Part shown: one piece after another, positions 1 to 9,231 of the stretch | Position numbering within the stretch: position 1 is the stretch's first letter | Layout of the letters: each line of letters opens with the position of its first letter | Assembly (NCBI GenBank): GCA_003164035.1 | Contig: PLRS01000081.1 | Span: forward strand, 1-64,000 | Direction of reading: 5' to 3' | Length of the DNA stretch: 64,000 nucleotides | From: Bryobacterales bacterium | Lineage (GTDB): Bacteria; Acidobacteriota; Terriglobia; Bryobacterales; Bryobacteraceae | The notes under the pieces: model-generated | What the model was told of the DNA's origin: nothing | Seen by the model: only the letters and a program-made list of their open reading frames with translations | Database searches by the model: none | Made by a program: the position numbers and the translations under genes

Positions 1-305
1 GGCGCCATCTTGTTGGTCAGAGTGCCGGCGACGATCATCACGTCGCTCTGCCGCGGCGAGGCGCGCGGGATAATCCCCAGGCGGTCGAGGTCATACCGCG
101 GCATGTACGCGTGTATCATCTCGATGGCGCAGCAGGCCAGGCCGAAGCTCATCGGCCAGATGGAATTCTTCCGGCCCCAGTTGAGAGCTTTGTCGAGAGT
201 GGTGAGGACGATACCCTCGGAATTGGCGGCGGCGGCATTATTGACGGAGTAGTCGTCCAGCCGTGCGAAAAGCTCCGGCGGTCCGCTGGCTAGAGGGTTT
301 TCCAT
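1..305 (-). CDS. nuoB: NADH-quinone oxidoreductase subunit B, 5' part only
   Basis: Reading the reverse strand from the ATG at 303-305 gives about 101 residues that run off the window edge. They contain the NuoB signatures: the CC pair in GLACCAIEM (two ligands of the N2 4Fe-4S cluster), then [20 protein letters not shown] and a TLTNKMAP motif. NuoB is the peripheral-arm subunit of respiratory complex I that carries N2, the last cluster before quinone. The remaining two cluster cysteines would lie outside the window. Other nuo genes would be expected to the left, and malQ is divergent on the right. The family is recognised with high certainty; completeness cannot be judged. Confidence 0.95.
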   Translation of the reverse strand, partial: MENPLASGPPELFARLDDYSVNNAAAANSEGIVLTTLDKALNWGRKNSIWPMSFGLACCAIEMIHAYMPRYDLDRLGIIPRASPRQSDVMIVAGTLTNKMA

Positions 306-331
306 ACATGTTATTCTCGCATGGACCGGAA

Positions 332-366
332 GGGTCCTGTTAAACTCCCTCCGGGTCCTGTAAAAT
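332..366. promoter_or_regulatory. Direct repeat GGGTCCTGT in the nuoB-malQ divergent region
   Basis: GGGTCCTGT occurs at 332-340 and again at 353-361, each followed by an A-rich stretch (TTAAA, AAAA). The copies are 21 bp apart, about two helical turns. The second copy contains TAAAAT (361-366), which could act as a -10 box for malQ about 20 bp before its ATG. Whether this is an operator or a chance repeat cannot be told from one copy pair. Confidence 0.3.
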
Positions 367-387
367 CGGTATTTCAACTCTTTCCAA

Positions 388-2610
388 ATGCCAGCCGCCA
401 ACTTCGACGAGCTTCTGGACCGTGCCGCCGCGCAACACGGTATCGATTCGGGATTCTGGGATATCTGGGGCCGGTACCACCAGACGCCGGCCGCGGTCAA
501 GCAAGCCCTACTGGGCGCCATGGGCGTTGCCGCCGGAAACGCGGAGGAACTGGAGCTCGCCCTGGCGGACCAGACCCGCCGGGAATGGGAGCGCCTGGCG
601 CCGCCCACCGTGGTCATCGGTGTGTCCGATCATACCGAGCTTCCGCTGAATGTTCCGGCGGAAATGCTGGGCGAGACGGCGGCCATTACGGTGCGGCACG
701 AGGACGGCGCGGAGAGCGAGTTTCAAGTCGGGCTGCTCGGTCTGGAACAGACCGGTTCGATCGAGATGAACGGAGCCACGTGGGTGCGAAAACTGGCGCG
801 CCTGGAAGTGGCACTGCCGCTCGGCTACCACGACATCGCGGTGAAGGTGGCCGGCGCCAGCGCCACCACCCGCTACATCGTGACGCCGGAACGGGCCTGG
901 ACGGAACCGCACCTGGGCCGGGGCGGCAAAATGGCGGGGCTGACCATCAGCCTTTTCGGCGTGCGCTCCGGCCGCAACTGGGGCTGCGGCGATTTCGAAG
1001 ACCTGGAACAGATCGTGGATTGGACGGCGGGCGAGTTGCAGGCCAGCTTCGTGGGGCTCAACCCGCTGCATGCCATCCATAACCGCCGCCCGTTCAATAC
1101 CAGCCCTTACCTGCCGAATTCCATTTTTTACCGAAACTTTCTTTACCTGGACGTGGAGGCGGTGGAAGATTGGGCCGGCTGCCGGCGGGCGCGCCAATTG
1201 CGGTCGAGCCCCGCGGTGGCCGCCGAGATCGACGCGTTGCGCGGCACTCCGTTCGTGGAATACGAGCGCGTGGCCGCCCTGAAGCTGCGGTTTCTGAAGC
1301 TGCTGTTCGTAACATTTCTGCGCGAACGGCGGCGCGGCTCGCCGAGGGCCCGCGATTTCGACGCCTACCGGCGGCGGGAGGGCGATTCGCTGGAGCGTTT
1401 CTCCACCTTCTGCGCGCTGGATGAGCGTCTGCACCAGCGCCAGCCGGACCTTTGGCTCTGGACCGAATGGCCGGCCGGCTACCAGGACCCCGATTCGGCG
1501 GAAACGGCGGCTTTCCGCGGCAAACATTGGCGCCTGGTCTTGTTTTACCAATATCTGCAATGGCAGATCGACGTGCAACTTGCCCGCGTCGAGCGGCGCG
1601 CCCGCGACCGGGGGCTCGCGCTGGGGCTGTACCACGACCTGGCCCTGGCCACCGACCGCTTCGGCTCCGACCTCTGGGCCCACCGCAAGTTCTTCGTGGC
1701 CGGATGCCGGGTGGGCTCGCCGCCGGACGATTTCGCGCCCGAGGGGCAGGACTGGAGTTTTCCGCCGCCTAACTCCCGCTGGCATTGGGAAAACGGCTAT
1801 CGGCTGTTTGCCGAATCCATCCGCAAGAATGCGCGCCACGGCGGCGCCCTGCGGATGGATCACGTCATGCGCCTGTTCCGTCTCTACTGGATTCCGGACG
1901 GGGCCCACGCCACCGAAGGCGCCTACGTGCGCGAAACCAGCGAAGACTTCGTGCGCATTCTGGCCCTGGAAAGCGTGCGCAACCGGGTGGTGCTGGTGGG
2001 CGAGGACCTGGGCACGGTGGAACCGGCGACGCGCGAAGCCCTGGCCCGCTATGGGGTTTTGAGCTACCGGCTATTTTATTTCGAGCGCACTCCGTCAGGC
2101 GAGATGCGCCGTCCCGACGAATACCCTCGCCAGGCCCTGGTCTCTTCCACCACTCACGATCTCCCCACTCTGGCCGGCTTCTGGCTGGGCACGGACATCG
2201 AGGCGCGCCGCGCCGCCGGGGTGCTGGACGATGCCGGTATGGCCGCCGCCAAGTCGGCCCGCCAGGTGGATAAGCAGCGCATACTCGAGGTGCTGCTGAG
2301 CCAGGGCCTGATGCCCGTAGGCTCGCCCCGGCAGGCTTCCGCCTACGGCGAAATGACCGGCGAGATCCACAATGCCGTGGTCGGCTTCCTGGCCCTCACT
2401 CCTTCCCAACTGCTGGCCATCAACCAGGAAGACCTGACCAAGGAAACCGCGCAACAGAATCTTCCCGGCACCACCTGGCAGTATCCCAACTGGAGCCGGA
2501 AGATGCGCTTCACCGTGGAGCAATTGCTGCACGACCCCGAGGCCCGTGGCTTCACCGCCATGTTCCGCCACTGGATCGCACGCTCCGGCCGGACCAACCA
2601 AGCGGGGTAG
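388..2610 (+). CDS. malQ: 4-alpha-glucanotransferase (amylomaltase, GH77)
   Basis: 740-residue cytosolic enzyme that moves alpha-1,4-glucan segments between maltodextrins, releasing glucose. About 190 N-terminal residues form a beta-rich extension as in long MalQ proteins; the GH77 barrel follows from ISLFGVRS (about residue 190). The catalytic set is visible: nucleophile D491 in RMDHVM, acid/base E539 in VGEDLGTV, and D591 in the THDLPT motif. The substrate-site motif [12 protein letters not shown] is also present. The ATG at 388 has no clear Shine-Dalgarno, but the protein length fits the family. It is monocistronic here and divergent from nuoB. No other glycogen or maltose genes are adjacent, so a role in storage-glycan or maltodextrin turnover is inferred from the family. 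Confidence 0.95.
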   Translation: MPAANFDELLDRAAAQHGIDSGFWDIWGRYHQTPAAVKQALLGAMGVAAGNAEELELALADQTRREWERLAPPTVVIGVSDHTELPLNVPAEMLGETAAITVRHEDGAESEFQVGLLGLEQTGSIEMNGATWVRKLARLEVALPLGYHDIAVKVAGASATTRYIVTPERAWTEPHLGRGGKMAGLTISLFGVRSGRNWGCGDFEDLEQIVDWTAGELQASFVGLNPLHAIHNRRPFNTSPYLPNSIFYRNFLYLDVEAVEDWAGCRRARQLRSSPAVAAEIDALRGTPFVEYERVAALKLRFLKLLFVTFLRERRRGSPRARDFDAYRRREGDSLERFSTFCALDERLHQRQPDLWLWTEWPAGYQDPDSAETAAFRGKHWRLVLFYQYLQWQIDVQLARVERRARDRGLALGLYHDLALATDRFGSDLWAHRKFFVAGCRVGSPPDDFAPEGQDWSFPPPNSRWHWENGYRLFAESIRKNARHGGALRMDHVMRLFRLYWIPDGAHATEGAYVRETSEDFVRILALESVRNRVVLVGEDLGTVEPATREALARYGVLSYRLFYFERTPSGEMRRPDEYPRQALVSSTTHDLPTLAGFWLGTDIEARRAAGVLDDAGMAAAKSARQVDKQRILEVLLSQGLMPVGSPRQASAYGEMTGEIHNAVVGFLALTPSQLLAINQEDLTKETAQQNLPGTTWQYPNWSRKMRFTVEQLLHDPEARGFTAMFRHWIARSGRTNQAG

Positions 2611-2711
2611 GGGCGAGGAGCGGGTAGAGTCGTCGCGCAGTCAAGGAAAACGAGCTGAGCCCTTCCATCGCATTACGACCGCTGGCGGAACCTGTGAGGC
2701 AGCCCAGGGTG

Positions 2712-2858
2712 CTTGACCGATCCGGGGGTTTTTGTAGTTTAGGCCTGGCAACCGCTCCCTCGCGGTCGCGGCTCGGTAACGGGCGCCGCGTGTTTCCAGT
2801 CACTTACCGAGCCGCGACCGCGAGGGAGCGGTTGCCAGGAACTAACTCCCCCCAAATC
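2712..2858. repeat. Long inverted repeat, family P copy 1
   Basis: Arms at 2745-2779 and 2804-2838 are 35-bp perfect reverse complements around a 24-nt spacer. The arms read CTGGCAACCGCTCCC..., then a CGCGGTCGCGGCTCGG core. Flanks (TGACCGATC... before, GGAACTAACTCCCC... after) are shared with the copy at 6026-6176, so the repeat unit is about 150 bp. It sits between malQ and the convergent HTH/SEC-C gene, so it could form a strong cruciform or act as a bidirectional terminator. Confidence 0.85.
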
Positions 2859-2872
2859 GCGTTCGGGTTTCA

Positions 2873-3403
2873 TCAGGCGGCGACGGTCTGGGGTTTGTTG
2901 AGGCAACATTGTTTGAATTTCTTGCCACTGCCGCAGGGGCAGCGGTCGTTGCGGCCGGTTTTGGGATCGGGGCGGCGATAGGCCTGTTGGGGAGTTTGTG
3001 CATTTTTGTGCATGATTTCGGGATTTTGGGCGGCGGCTTCCTGAGCGGATTCTGGGAGGGTGGGGGTGGCACGACGCGCCTTCGCGGAAGAGGGCAAGGC
3101 GTGGCTGAGGATGAAGATGGCGGCGCGGAGGCGGGCGGAGGTGGAGGATTTCGGGTCTTGGAGAATCTGTTCGAGGGCTTGGAAGGCCAGCTCAGCGCGG
3201 GCGACGGCGCCTTCGCGCAGCATGTCGGCGCGGTCGTTCTGGGCGTCACGGAGGGCCGCCTCAAAGGCCGGCGAGGTGTGGCGCCAATAGGCGATGGTGT
3301 TGCGGTGAACGCCGGCCTGATCGGCGGCGGCATTGAGGTTGGCGCCGTTCAAGAGGGCGTCGACAACCTTGAGCTGAGGAGCGGCGAGGGCGGAATCGGG
3401 CAT
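2873..3403 (-). CDS. HTH-like protein with C-terminal SEC-C zinc motif
   Basis: 176 residues. Residues about 20-41 ([19 protein letters not shown]) look like a helix-turn-helix of the kind found in transposase or terminase-small-subunit N-termini. Residues 42-102 are predicted helical. After a flexible Ala/Pro/Gln segment the protein ends in a classic SEC-C motif, C155-P-C157-GSGKKFKQ-C166-C167, which binds zinc in SecA and many unrelated proteins. The ATG at 3403 is preceded by AAAGGAAG at good spacing. DNA binding is inferred; no partner gene is adjacent. The combination of HTH and SEC-C recurs in Acidobacteria and is probably regulatory, but the substrate is unknown. Confidence 0.75.
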   Translation of the reverse strand: MPDSALAAPQLKVVDALLNGANLNAAADQAGVHRNTIAYWRHTSPAFEAALRDAQNDRADMLREGAVARAELAFQALEQILQDPKSSTSARLRAAIFILSHALPSSAKARRATPTLPESAQEAAAQNPEIMHKNAQTPQQAYRRPDPKTGRNDRCPCGSGKKFKQCCLNKPQTVAA

Positions 3404-3776
3404 GGGAGCTTCCTTTCGGCCACTACGATAGCTTGCGAGCGCGGGAAAGGCGGGTGTCCGGAGGGGGCGGATTGGGCGGAAGTGGCTTGGAATGAAGGGG
3501 AGGGGAATATTTAGAAAATCGGTGATCGGCTTTTGGGTGGCGGTGGGTTTTCAGGGAACTCTTTGCAAACTTAAGAGGCGCAAGGGGCTTGCGGCGAGAT
3601 GGCGAAGCGTCGCGTGGCGCCTGAAAGATGCGGCGGCGCGGTTTCTTCTCCGGCGGCTTGCACGCTCGATCAGGGAAGCACGCGGGCCGCAGCCCACGTT
3701 TCCACGGTTTCAACGCTGCACTTTACCGATATGCCCACTTTCCGGTTGCTTTTGGTGTCAAACTATTGAGCGACAC
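3404..3776. other. Intergenic region with no recognisable gene
   Basis: This stretch lies between two divergent genes and should carry both promoters. I see no RNA gene, strong hairpin or clear -35/-10 pair. The reading frame of the downstream gene stays open back to 3492, but the upstream part codes for an Arg-rich, unlikely sequence, so I treat it as noncoding. Confidence 0.5.
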
Positions 3777-4976
3777 ATGTCAGGCTGGATTCAGGGCCAA
3801 ATTCTGCGCGGACTGGAGTTGCTGCTTTCGATGACTCTGGTCGCTGGTGCTGCCTTCGGTCAGGCCGACGAACACCCCGATCCCAGGCAGTGTGCTCCGG
3901 GGTTGGAGCGCCTCCACGCCTCATCCTTGCAGGAGAAAGCTTGGGGGGCGCACTTGATTGCCCAGTGTCACGCAAACGACGGCGCGGCAGAAATTGCCGC
4001 CGAGTTGGATCGATTGCAGCCCGACATGTCCGGTATGATGTACGTGGACCTGTCCGGCTATAGGCACCTGGATTATGCGTGGTGGGCAGCCAAAGCCTTG
4101 TTAGACGCGCTGATCCAGTTACACCGGCCGCTTGAAGTTCCCAAGCTGTACGCCATCTTTCAGAGGTTTCCGACCGAGGGAACAATCCTGATGCTTCAAG
4201 ACGAACCTCGATATTCGTCCCTGCTGGCGAGGGTTCGGGAGGCAAGAGTACCGATCTCCCTCTGGGTCGCTGCCAGCAACGCCCTCACCCGACTCCGTCC
4301 ACATGGATTCGCGACGGCTCTGCTAGAGGAACTGCGATTATCAAACCGGGTTTGGGTGTCAGACACGGACAAGTTTCTTTCGCCCGGTTCGCCAGGATCG
4401 GGAATGCTAGGCAACTCGAGCCTGCAGGTGCCACCGGGATTCCCGCCCATTGACCAGTACTGGCTGACCGCTGAACATTTCTGCGCTGAACAGACGTTCG
4501 GACTTGGGCCATGCAACGATGAATTGGTCAGCGAGGGCCCCGCCCAGTCCATTCGCGCTTTGTCCGTTTACAGCAGGCGCGTTCATTTTGAACCCGGCGT
4601 GAATCGAACGGTCTTTTTTCCCTCCGATGGGTATTGCCGTGAATGCGAAGCCGGCTGCCCCCAGTGCGAAAGCGATCGGATCTGTTACCTAGCCGAACTC
4701 GCGCACATGCCGAGTCGGGATATTTCGACTGCTGCCAACTCGCAAGAGCAAGTGGCGTGGGCGAATCCCGCCCGGATCAGTGCGACAGCCGCAAAGGGAT
4801 TGACTGAACAGGTGGCCGCGATGAGGCGACTAGCAAGGCACCTTGTGTCTTCCGGTGCTATGGATGTTTCCGAATTAGACCTGACCCTCTACATAGAGGT
4901 GCGGCTATGGGATTTCCGGGGTGACCGTACCACGCCTCTGCCGCAGCTTCAGCCCGTCCGGTTCAATCTCCAATGA
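3777..4976 (+). CDS. Exported protein of unknown function
   Basis: 399 residues from the ATG at 3777. I prefer this start to the in-frame one at 3492 because it opens directly onto a signal peptide: charged N-region, hydrophobic core LELLLSMTLVAGAAFG, and a likely cleavage after FGQA. The mature part is mixed helical with several cysteines, including a cluster C-x2-C-x3-C-x2-C in the segment YCRECEAGCPQCESDRICY (about residues 284-302), which suggests disulfides or a metal site. I do not recognise a family. It stands alone, with no neighbour on the same strand for 1.5 kb. Codon use is slightly less GC-rich than neighbours. Confidence 0.6.
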   Translation: MSGWIQGQILRGLELLLSMTLVAGAAFGQADEHPDPRQCAPGLERLHASSLQEKAWGAHLIAQCHANDGAAEIAAELDRLQPDMSGMMYVDLSGYRHLDYAWWAAKALLDALIQLHRPLEVPKLYAIFQRFPTEGTILMLQDEPRYSSLLARVREARVPISLWVAASNALTRLRPHGFATALLEELRLSNRVWVSDTDKFLSPGSPGSGMLGNSSLQVPPGFPPIDQYWLTAEHFCAEQTFGLGPCNDELVSEGPAQSIRALSVYSRRVHFEPGVNRTVFFPSDGYCRECEAGCPQCESDRICYLAELAHMPSRDISTAANSQEQVAWANPARISATAAKGLTEQVAAMRRLARHLVSSGAMDVSELDLTLYIEVRLWDFRGDRTTPLPQLQPVRFNLQ

Positions 4977-5434
4977 TCACGGCGGGCGTAGTTCCGGTCG
5001 CAGAACGGGCATATCGGAAAGTAACGGTGCCTCGCGCCAGATGGTCTCGCGATCTGTGAGTGCCCCTCCCAGTGGTTCCCATTGGTTCCCATTAATGCCC
5101 TCGTGCCCGACGACAGCCCGGCCGAATGCTCGACGCGATCTGATGCAGTATGCTTGGGGGCCAAGCCAGGACGTGAAGGAACGATTCGCTGAAGGCAAAG
5201 AGCTTACAGCTATGCCCCTTGGAAAACGATGGTCCGCCCAGGGCTGTCCCGCGGGCCGCCCCACTGCCCCGCGAGCTCGGTTTCGGCGGAGAGAGGGTGG
5301 GACAGATCATCGTCCTTTGTGGTCTGTCGGGCCCTCGCCAGGCGGTAACAGCCTGACAGACGACGAAAAACGATCGTCTGTCCCACCGTCTGGGTCAGGT
5401 CATTCTCTCTTGGCCGCCCAAACGCCGAGGCCAC
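4977..5434. other. Intergenic region with a long inverted repeat
   Basis: No credible gene. It holds a short direct duplication of GGTTCCCATT near 5074-5094 and the inverted repeat annotated separately at 5296-5397. It lies between convergent genes, so terminators are expected here. Confidence 0.5.
5296..5397. repeat. Imperfect inverted repeat ending in GGTGGGACAG/CTGTCCCACC
   Basis: Outer arms GGTGGGACAGA (5296) and TCTGTCCCACC (ending 5397) are complementary. Inner arms continue with ATCATCGTC/GACGACGA-like and GGTCTGTCGG/CCTGACAGAC pairs. The central segment CTCGCCAGGCGGTAACAGCC resembles CTTCGCCAGCCCCTAACAGCC at 54676-54696 beyond sdhB, so this is probably a copy of a dispersed family. 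It lies between convergent genes. Confidence 0.65.
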
Positions 5435-5911
5435 TTAGCGCGGAGCGAACGTCCACCATGCGGCGGCGATAGCGAAGAAGGCCGCGCTACAGCCGGCCAG
5501 AACCCACAGCCCGGAGCTGCCGCGAAAGAACAAATAGCTCGCTTCCGGGTGCTTCGGATCGTAGTGCACCTGCGTTTGAATTCCCGGTGCATACCGGTCG
5601 CGCAGGGCCGCCAGCCATGGCGCCGGCCGTTCCGGAAAGTTGCGCAGGTTCTGCGTGGGAGGGCGGTTTGATAGCCGGTTCCCCGTGTAGGTCCAGCCCC
5701 GAACCTCATACGCGTACCGCACCGTCAACTCATATTGCGGCTGGCCGCCCGTTCTCCGGACGGTGCCCAGACGGATGCCGGATTCCAGAATTGTCCCGGC
5801 AGCCGCGGGCCACCGGCGCAAGCGTGCGTCCGTGACCAGGGACAGCAGCAGAGCCACGGCGAAAAACAGTCCCAGCCCCACCGATACCGCCAGGCCCAAG
5901 TCCAGGCTCAT
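5435..5911 (-). CDS. DUF3592 membrane protein
   Basis: 158 residues with the DUF3592 layout: an N-terminal membrane helix (residues about 7-26), an extracytoplasmic beta domain containing a short W-P-A-A-A-G-T-I motif and V-x-Y-x-P-x-x-P-E-A-S (VHYDPKHPEASYLF), and a second membrane helix (about 134-152) at the C-terminus. The function of the family is unknown. A shorter relative lies at 15150-15539. It is flanked by convergent and repeat DNA, so it is probably transcribed alone. Confidence 0.8.
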   Translation of the reverse strand: MSLDLGLAVSVGLGLFFAVALLLSLVTDARLRRWPAAAGTILESGIRLGTVRRTGGQPQYELTVRYAYEVRGWTYTGNRLSNRPPTQNLRNFPERPAPWLAALRDRYAPGIQTQVHYDPKHPEASYLFFRGSSGLWVLAGCSAAFFAIAAAWWTFAPR

Positions 5912-6025
5912 TGCCGACTCTCACATCGCAAGTTCATCTTACAATTAGCCGGGGGATGCCGGCGTGGGTCAGCGCAATCGACCGGGTGGCAGGCGTCCCG
6001 GCCACGCCATTACGGCGTAGGTGAG

Positions 6026-6176
6026 TGACCGATCTGGGGATTTCGCAGTTGAGGCCTGGCAACCGCCCCCTTACGGTCGCGGCTCGGTTACGGAAACCGC
6101 GTGTCTGCAGTCGCTTACCGAGCCGCGACCGTCAGGGAGCGGTTGCCGGGAACTAACTCCCCCAAATCGGTTAAGC
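6026..6176. repeat. Long inverted repeat, family P copy 2
   Basis: Arms starting TGGCAACCGCCCCCTTACGG (6057) and ending CAGGGAGCGGTTGCCGG (6149) pair with a few mismatches. Flanking sequence TGACCGATC...GAGGCCTGGC and GGAACTAACTCCCCCAAATCG matches copy 1 at 2712-2858. Another degenerate half-copy (CGCGGTCGCTTACCGGGTTGCGACCG) follows at 6184-6210, just ahead of the tRNA-Leu promoter region. Confidence 0.8.
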
Positions 6177-6218
6177 ACCCTGTTCGCGGTCGCTTACCGG
6201 GTTGCGACCGTAATCGGT

Positions 6219-6224
6219 TACAAT
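6219..6224 (+). promoter_or_regulatory. Likely -10 box of the tRNA-Leu gene
   Basis: TACAAT lies 16 nt upstream of the tRNA 5' end, the expected place for a -10 element. No good -35 hexamer is visible at 16-18 nt spacing. The upstream DNA is the tail of the P-family repeat. Confidence 0.4.
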
Positions 6225-6239
6225 AGGGGAAGTTTCCGA

Positions 6240-6328
6240 GCCGAAGTGGCGGAACTGGCAGACGCAACGGACTCAAAATCCGTCGGGATTCACTTCTCAT
6301 GTGGGTTCGACCCCCACCTTCGGCACCA
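6240..6328 (+). tRNA. tRNA-Leu (anticodon CAA)
   Basis: Acceptor stem GCCGAAG/CTTCGGC, discriminator A and an encoded CCA end. The anticodon arm is ACGGA-CTCAAAA-TCCGT, giving anticodon CAA (reads UUG). The long variable arm (CGGGATTCACTTCTCATG region) is typical of class II leucine tRNAs, and the T-arm is GTGGG-TTCGACC-CCCAC. Total 89 nt. Confidence 0.96.
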
Positions 6329-6487
6329 ACCCTCCAATCCTTCCCCGCAGCCAGATCGACAAGATCGGGGTTGTAACCTTTTCCCGCCGCGACGGTATTA
6401 GCCAAGAGATGAAACGAGACTTTTTTCATACATTGGCGCCGGGCGAAACTGGGATGACGCCGGCTTCGTAGAAACGAGGACGGTGGA

Positions 6488-9046
6488 ATGCAGAATCCGC
6501 TTGCAACTTTCCGCTACACCGTGCGGCAGTTCCGGCTGTCGCCGGTATTTACAGCCTCGGCTGTACTGACACTGGGATTGGGCATTGGCGGGACCACCGC
6601 GATCGGGACGCTGATCCATGCGGTCATGCTGCAGTCCATGCCGGTTTCCGATCCCGCGCTTCTTTATCGCGTCGGCGACGGCGACGAATGCTGCGTGGAG
6701 GGCGGGCCGCAAGACCGGTGGGGGATGTTTTCGTATCCTCTTTACGAGCGTCTGAAGGCCAACCTGCCGGAGTTCGAAGAAGTAGCCGCCTTTCAGGCGG
6801 GTGGGCCTCGCTTGAGTGTACGGCGGGAGGGTACGACCAACGCCGCGCGGCCGCTGCGCTCCGAGTACGTGACCGGCAATTATTTCGGCACGCTTGGCGT
6901 GAGGGCGCTTGGCGGGCGCGTGTTTATGCCCGCCGACGACCAGGCCTCCGCTCCGCCGGTGGTTGTGATCAGCCATCACATCTGGCAGGCGGATTACGGA
7001 GCCGATCCTTCGGTGATCGGTTCCACTTTCGCGATCGACGGACATCCCTTCACCGTGATCGGCGTGACGCCGCCGGGGTTCTTTGGAGAGACGTTGCGCG
7101 GCGACCCGCCGGATATCTGGCTGCCGGTTCAACAGGAGCCCATGATCGCCGGCGATGGAGCACTGTTGCATCAGTCGGTCGCCGCATGGCTGCGCGTCAT
7201 CGGCCGCTTGCATCCGGGCGCCTCCACCGCGGGCATGGGGCCGCGGCTGACTGGAATCCTGCGGCGGTGGATGCAATACGATTCCGGTTATCCATCCAAC
7301 TGGATGCCGGACGTAATCCGCATGCTTCCCAAACAGTCGATCAATGTGGTCCCGGCGGGAGCCGGCGTGGCGGTGATGAAGGAGGAGTACGGCCGCAGTC
7401 TCCAGATTCTGATGTCGGTTTGCGCGATGGTGCTGTTGATAGCGTGCAGTAATGTCGCCAACCTGCTTCTGGTTCGCGCGGTGGCGCGCCGCAGGCAAAC
7501 GGCCCTGCGCATCGCCGTCGGGGCCAGCCGGCGGCAAATTGTCTTCCAGGCACTCCTCGAAAGCACGCTGTTGGCAATCGCGGGTGGGATTGCCGGACTG
7601 ATCATTGCGGCGGCGGCGGCGCGTCTGTTGCTGGCGCTGGCATTCAGCAGCGCGCACTTTCTCCCGATCAGCGTCCTGCCTTCGCCCCTTGTGCTGGCGT
7701 TTGCCTTTGCCGTGTCTCTCCTGACCGGGATTCTTTTTGGCGCCGCTCCGGCCTGGTTTGCCACCCGAACCGATCCAGTGGAAGCTTTGCGTGGTTCCGG
7801 CCGCGGCACCACTGACCACGCCGGGTTCACCCGCAAGGCGCTGCTCGTGGTGCAGGCAGCCTTGTCGGTGGTGCTGGTGGCCGGTGCAACCATGCTGGCG
7901 CGCAGCCTCGACAAGCTCGAGCACCAGGATTTCGGTTATCGGACCGACGACCGCGTAGTGGTTTCGCTCAACCGACCGCCGGCTACCTACACGCTGCCGA
8001 AGCTGGAAGCGCTCTATCGGAAAATCGAGGAAGCTTTGAACCGGCTGCCCGGGGTAAAAGGATCGGGTCTTGCCCTGTACAACCCGCTAACTGACAACTG
8101 GGGTGAGCTCATTCTGGTATCCGGCCATCCCGCGCCGAAAATGAGTGAACAAGCAGGCGCCTCCTGGGACCGGGTGAGTGCCGATTATCTTCAAAATTTC
8201 GGCATCACGGCACTGCGCGGACGGAACTTTACCAAGGCCGACAACGAAACCACGGCGCCGGTCGCGATTGTCAATGAAGCGTTCGTGAAGCGCTTTTTCA
8301 AGGCTGGCGAAGATCCGCTGGGGCAGCACTTCGGCCTCGACCTTCCGCAGAACGCCGATACCTTCCGGATTGTGGGGATCGTGCGCGACGCGAAGTTCGC
8401 GGGCTGGGGCCTGCGCAGGCCGGCGATGCCCATGTTCTACGTGCCCCTGGCTCAGAACGTCAATTACAAAGACGAACTCATGAAGAGAGTGGAAGTGCAA
8501 TCGCATTTCATCGAGGGAATCATGCTTGTGACCGGTGTTCCGCCCGGCGCGCTTGAACCGGAGCTGACCCGGACGCTGGCGGGGCTCGATCCGAGCTTGA
8601 CAATCGTCAGCGTGAGGACCATGGAAGAGCGGGTCGCTCTCACCTTCGATCAGGAACGCGCCGTCGCCACGCTGGCGGAACTGTTTGGAACGGTGGCTTT
8701 GCTGCTGGCCGCGGTCGGACTCTACGGTGTGACAGCCTACACAGTGGCGCAGCGGACCAATGAGATCGGGATTCGCATGGCGCTTGGGGCCGACCGCGCG
8801 GAAGTAGTTCGACACGTACTGCGCGGGGCGTTTACGCGGGTGGCAATCGGGCTGGGACTAGGCCTGCCGCTGTCCGTAGCCGCCGGGCGGCTGATCTCGA
8901 GCCAGTTATACGACGTTTCCTTTTGGGACCCGCTGGCGCTGGCAGTAGCGGCTAGCGCACTCGGCCTCTGTGCCCTGATCGCGGCGCTGGTGCCGGCTAA
9001 CGCCGCCGCATCCATTTCTCCCATGACGGCGCTCAGAGCGGAGTAA
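6488..9046 (+). CDS. Duplicated MacB/FtsX-type ABC permease (ADOP-like)
   Basis: 852 residues with two tandem copies of the MacB-periplasmic-core plus FtsX unit. An N-terminal membrane helix (about 20-45) leads into a large periplasmic domain (about 50-290). A three-helix FtsX domain follows from about 307 (SVCAMVLLIACSNVANLLL). A second periplasmic segment follows, and the last FtsX domain begins about 730, including the conserved RTNEIGIRMALGA motif. Such double permeases are very numerous in Acidobacteria, often without an adjacent ATPase, as here. Family members act in tripartite efflux or mechanotransmission; the substrate is unknown. The gene is preceded by GACGGTGGA-like sequence and appears monocistronic. 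Confidence 0.92.
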   Translation: MQNPLATFRYTVRQFRLSPVFTASAVLTLGLGIGGTTAIGTLIHAVMLQSMPVSDPALLYRVGDGDECCVEGGPQDRWGMFSYPLYERLKANLPEFEEVAAFQAGGPRLSVRREGTTNAARPLRSEYVTGNYFGTLGVRALGGRVFMPADDQASAPPVVVISHHIWQADYGADPSVIGSTFAIDGHPFTVIGVTPPGFFGETLRGDPPDIWLPVQQEPMIAGDGALLHQSVAAWLRVIGRLHPGASTAGMGPRLTGILRRWMQYDSGYPSNWMPDVIRMLPKQSINVVPAGAGVAVMKEEYGRSLQILMSVCAMVLLIACSNVANLLLVRAVARRRQTALRIAVGASRRQIVFQALLESTLLAIAGGIAGLIIAAAAARLLLALAFSSAHFLPISVLPSPLVLAFAFAVSLLTGILFGAAPAWFATRTDPVEALRGSGRGTTDHAGFTRKALLVVQAALSVVLVAGATMLARSLDKLEHQDFGYRTDDRVVVSLNRPPATYTLPKLEALYRKIEEALNRLPGVKGSGLALYNPLTDNWGELILVSGHPAPKMSEQAGASWDRVSADYLQNFGITALRGRNFTKADNETTAPVAIVNEAFVKRFFKAGEDPLGQHFGLDLPQNADTFRIVGIVRDAKFAGWGLRRPAMPMFYVPLAQNVNYKDELMKRVEVQSHFIEGIMLVTGVPPGALEPELTRTLAGLDPSLTIVSVRTMEERVALTFDQERAVATLAELFGTVALLLAAVGLYGVTAYTVAQRTNEIGIRMALGADRAEVVRHVLRGAFTRVAIGLGLGLPLSVAAGRLISSQLYDVSFWDPLALAVAASALGLCALIAALVPANAAASISPMTALRAE

Positions 9047-9231
9047 CGCCCCTTCGCCTGGAACCAATGCGCGCGTTCCAGAAAGGGTGGAATCTGGAAT
9101 ACGCCGGCGACGATGGGCGGGGACTATTGCGCGATGCCGCAAGAGGTGAAGCGACAGAAAATGCGCCAACATACTAGTTGACTCACCCAGTGGTACACTT
9201 TCTGCATGCCAAGCGGGCGTGGGAGTACGTC
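9047..9231. other. Upstream region of the 9.2-10 kb gene
   Basis: Noncoding sequence with no strong structure. It ends in a 10-codon frame starting at ATG 9206 (including the stop), whose TGA overlaps the GTG at 9232 as GTGA. A -10-like TACACT is at 9194-9199, without a well-spaced -35. Confidence 0.35.

Noticed and set aside
508-1908. Long minus-strand frame within malQ
   Set aside because: Antisense to an enzyme with all catalytic motifs; no start context and no recognisable product.
2610-2872. Large palindrome considered as an insertion sequence end
   Set aside because: No transposase frame lies between or beside the arms, so only a non-autonomous element can be proposed.
6398-7924. 508-codon minus-strand frame opposite the permease
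   Set aside because: Antisense to a clear ADOP-like permease; composition is His/Arg/Gln-rich and atypical.
6488-9046. Considered as MacB with ATPase
   Set aside because: No Walker or ABC signature motif in the protein, and no ABC ATPase gene nearby on the same strand.
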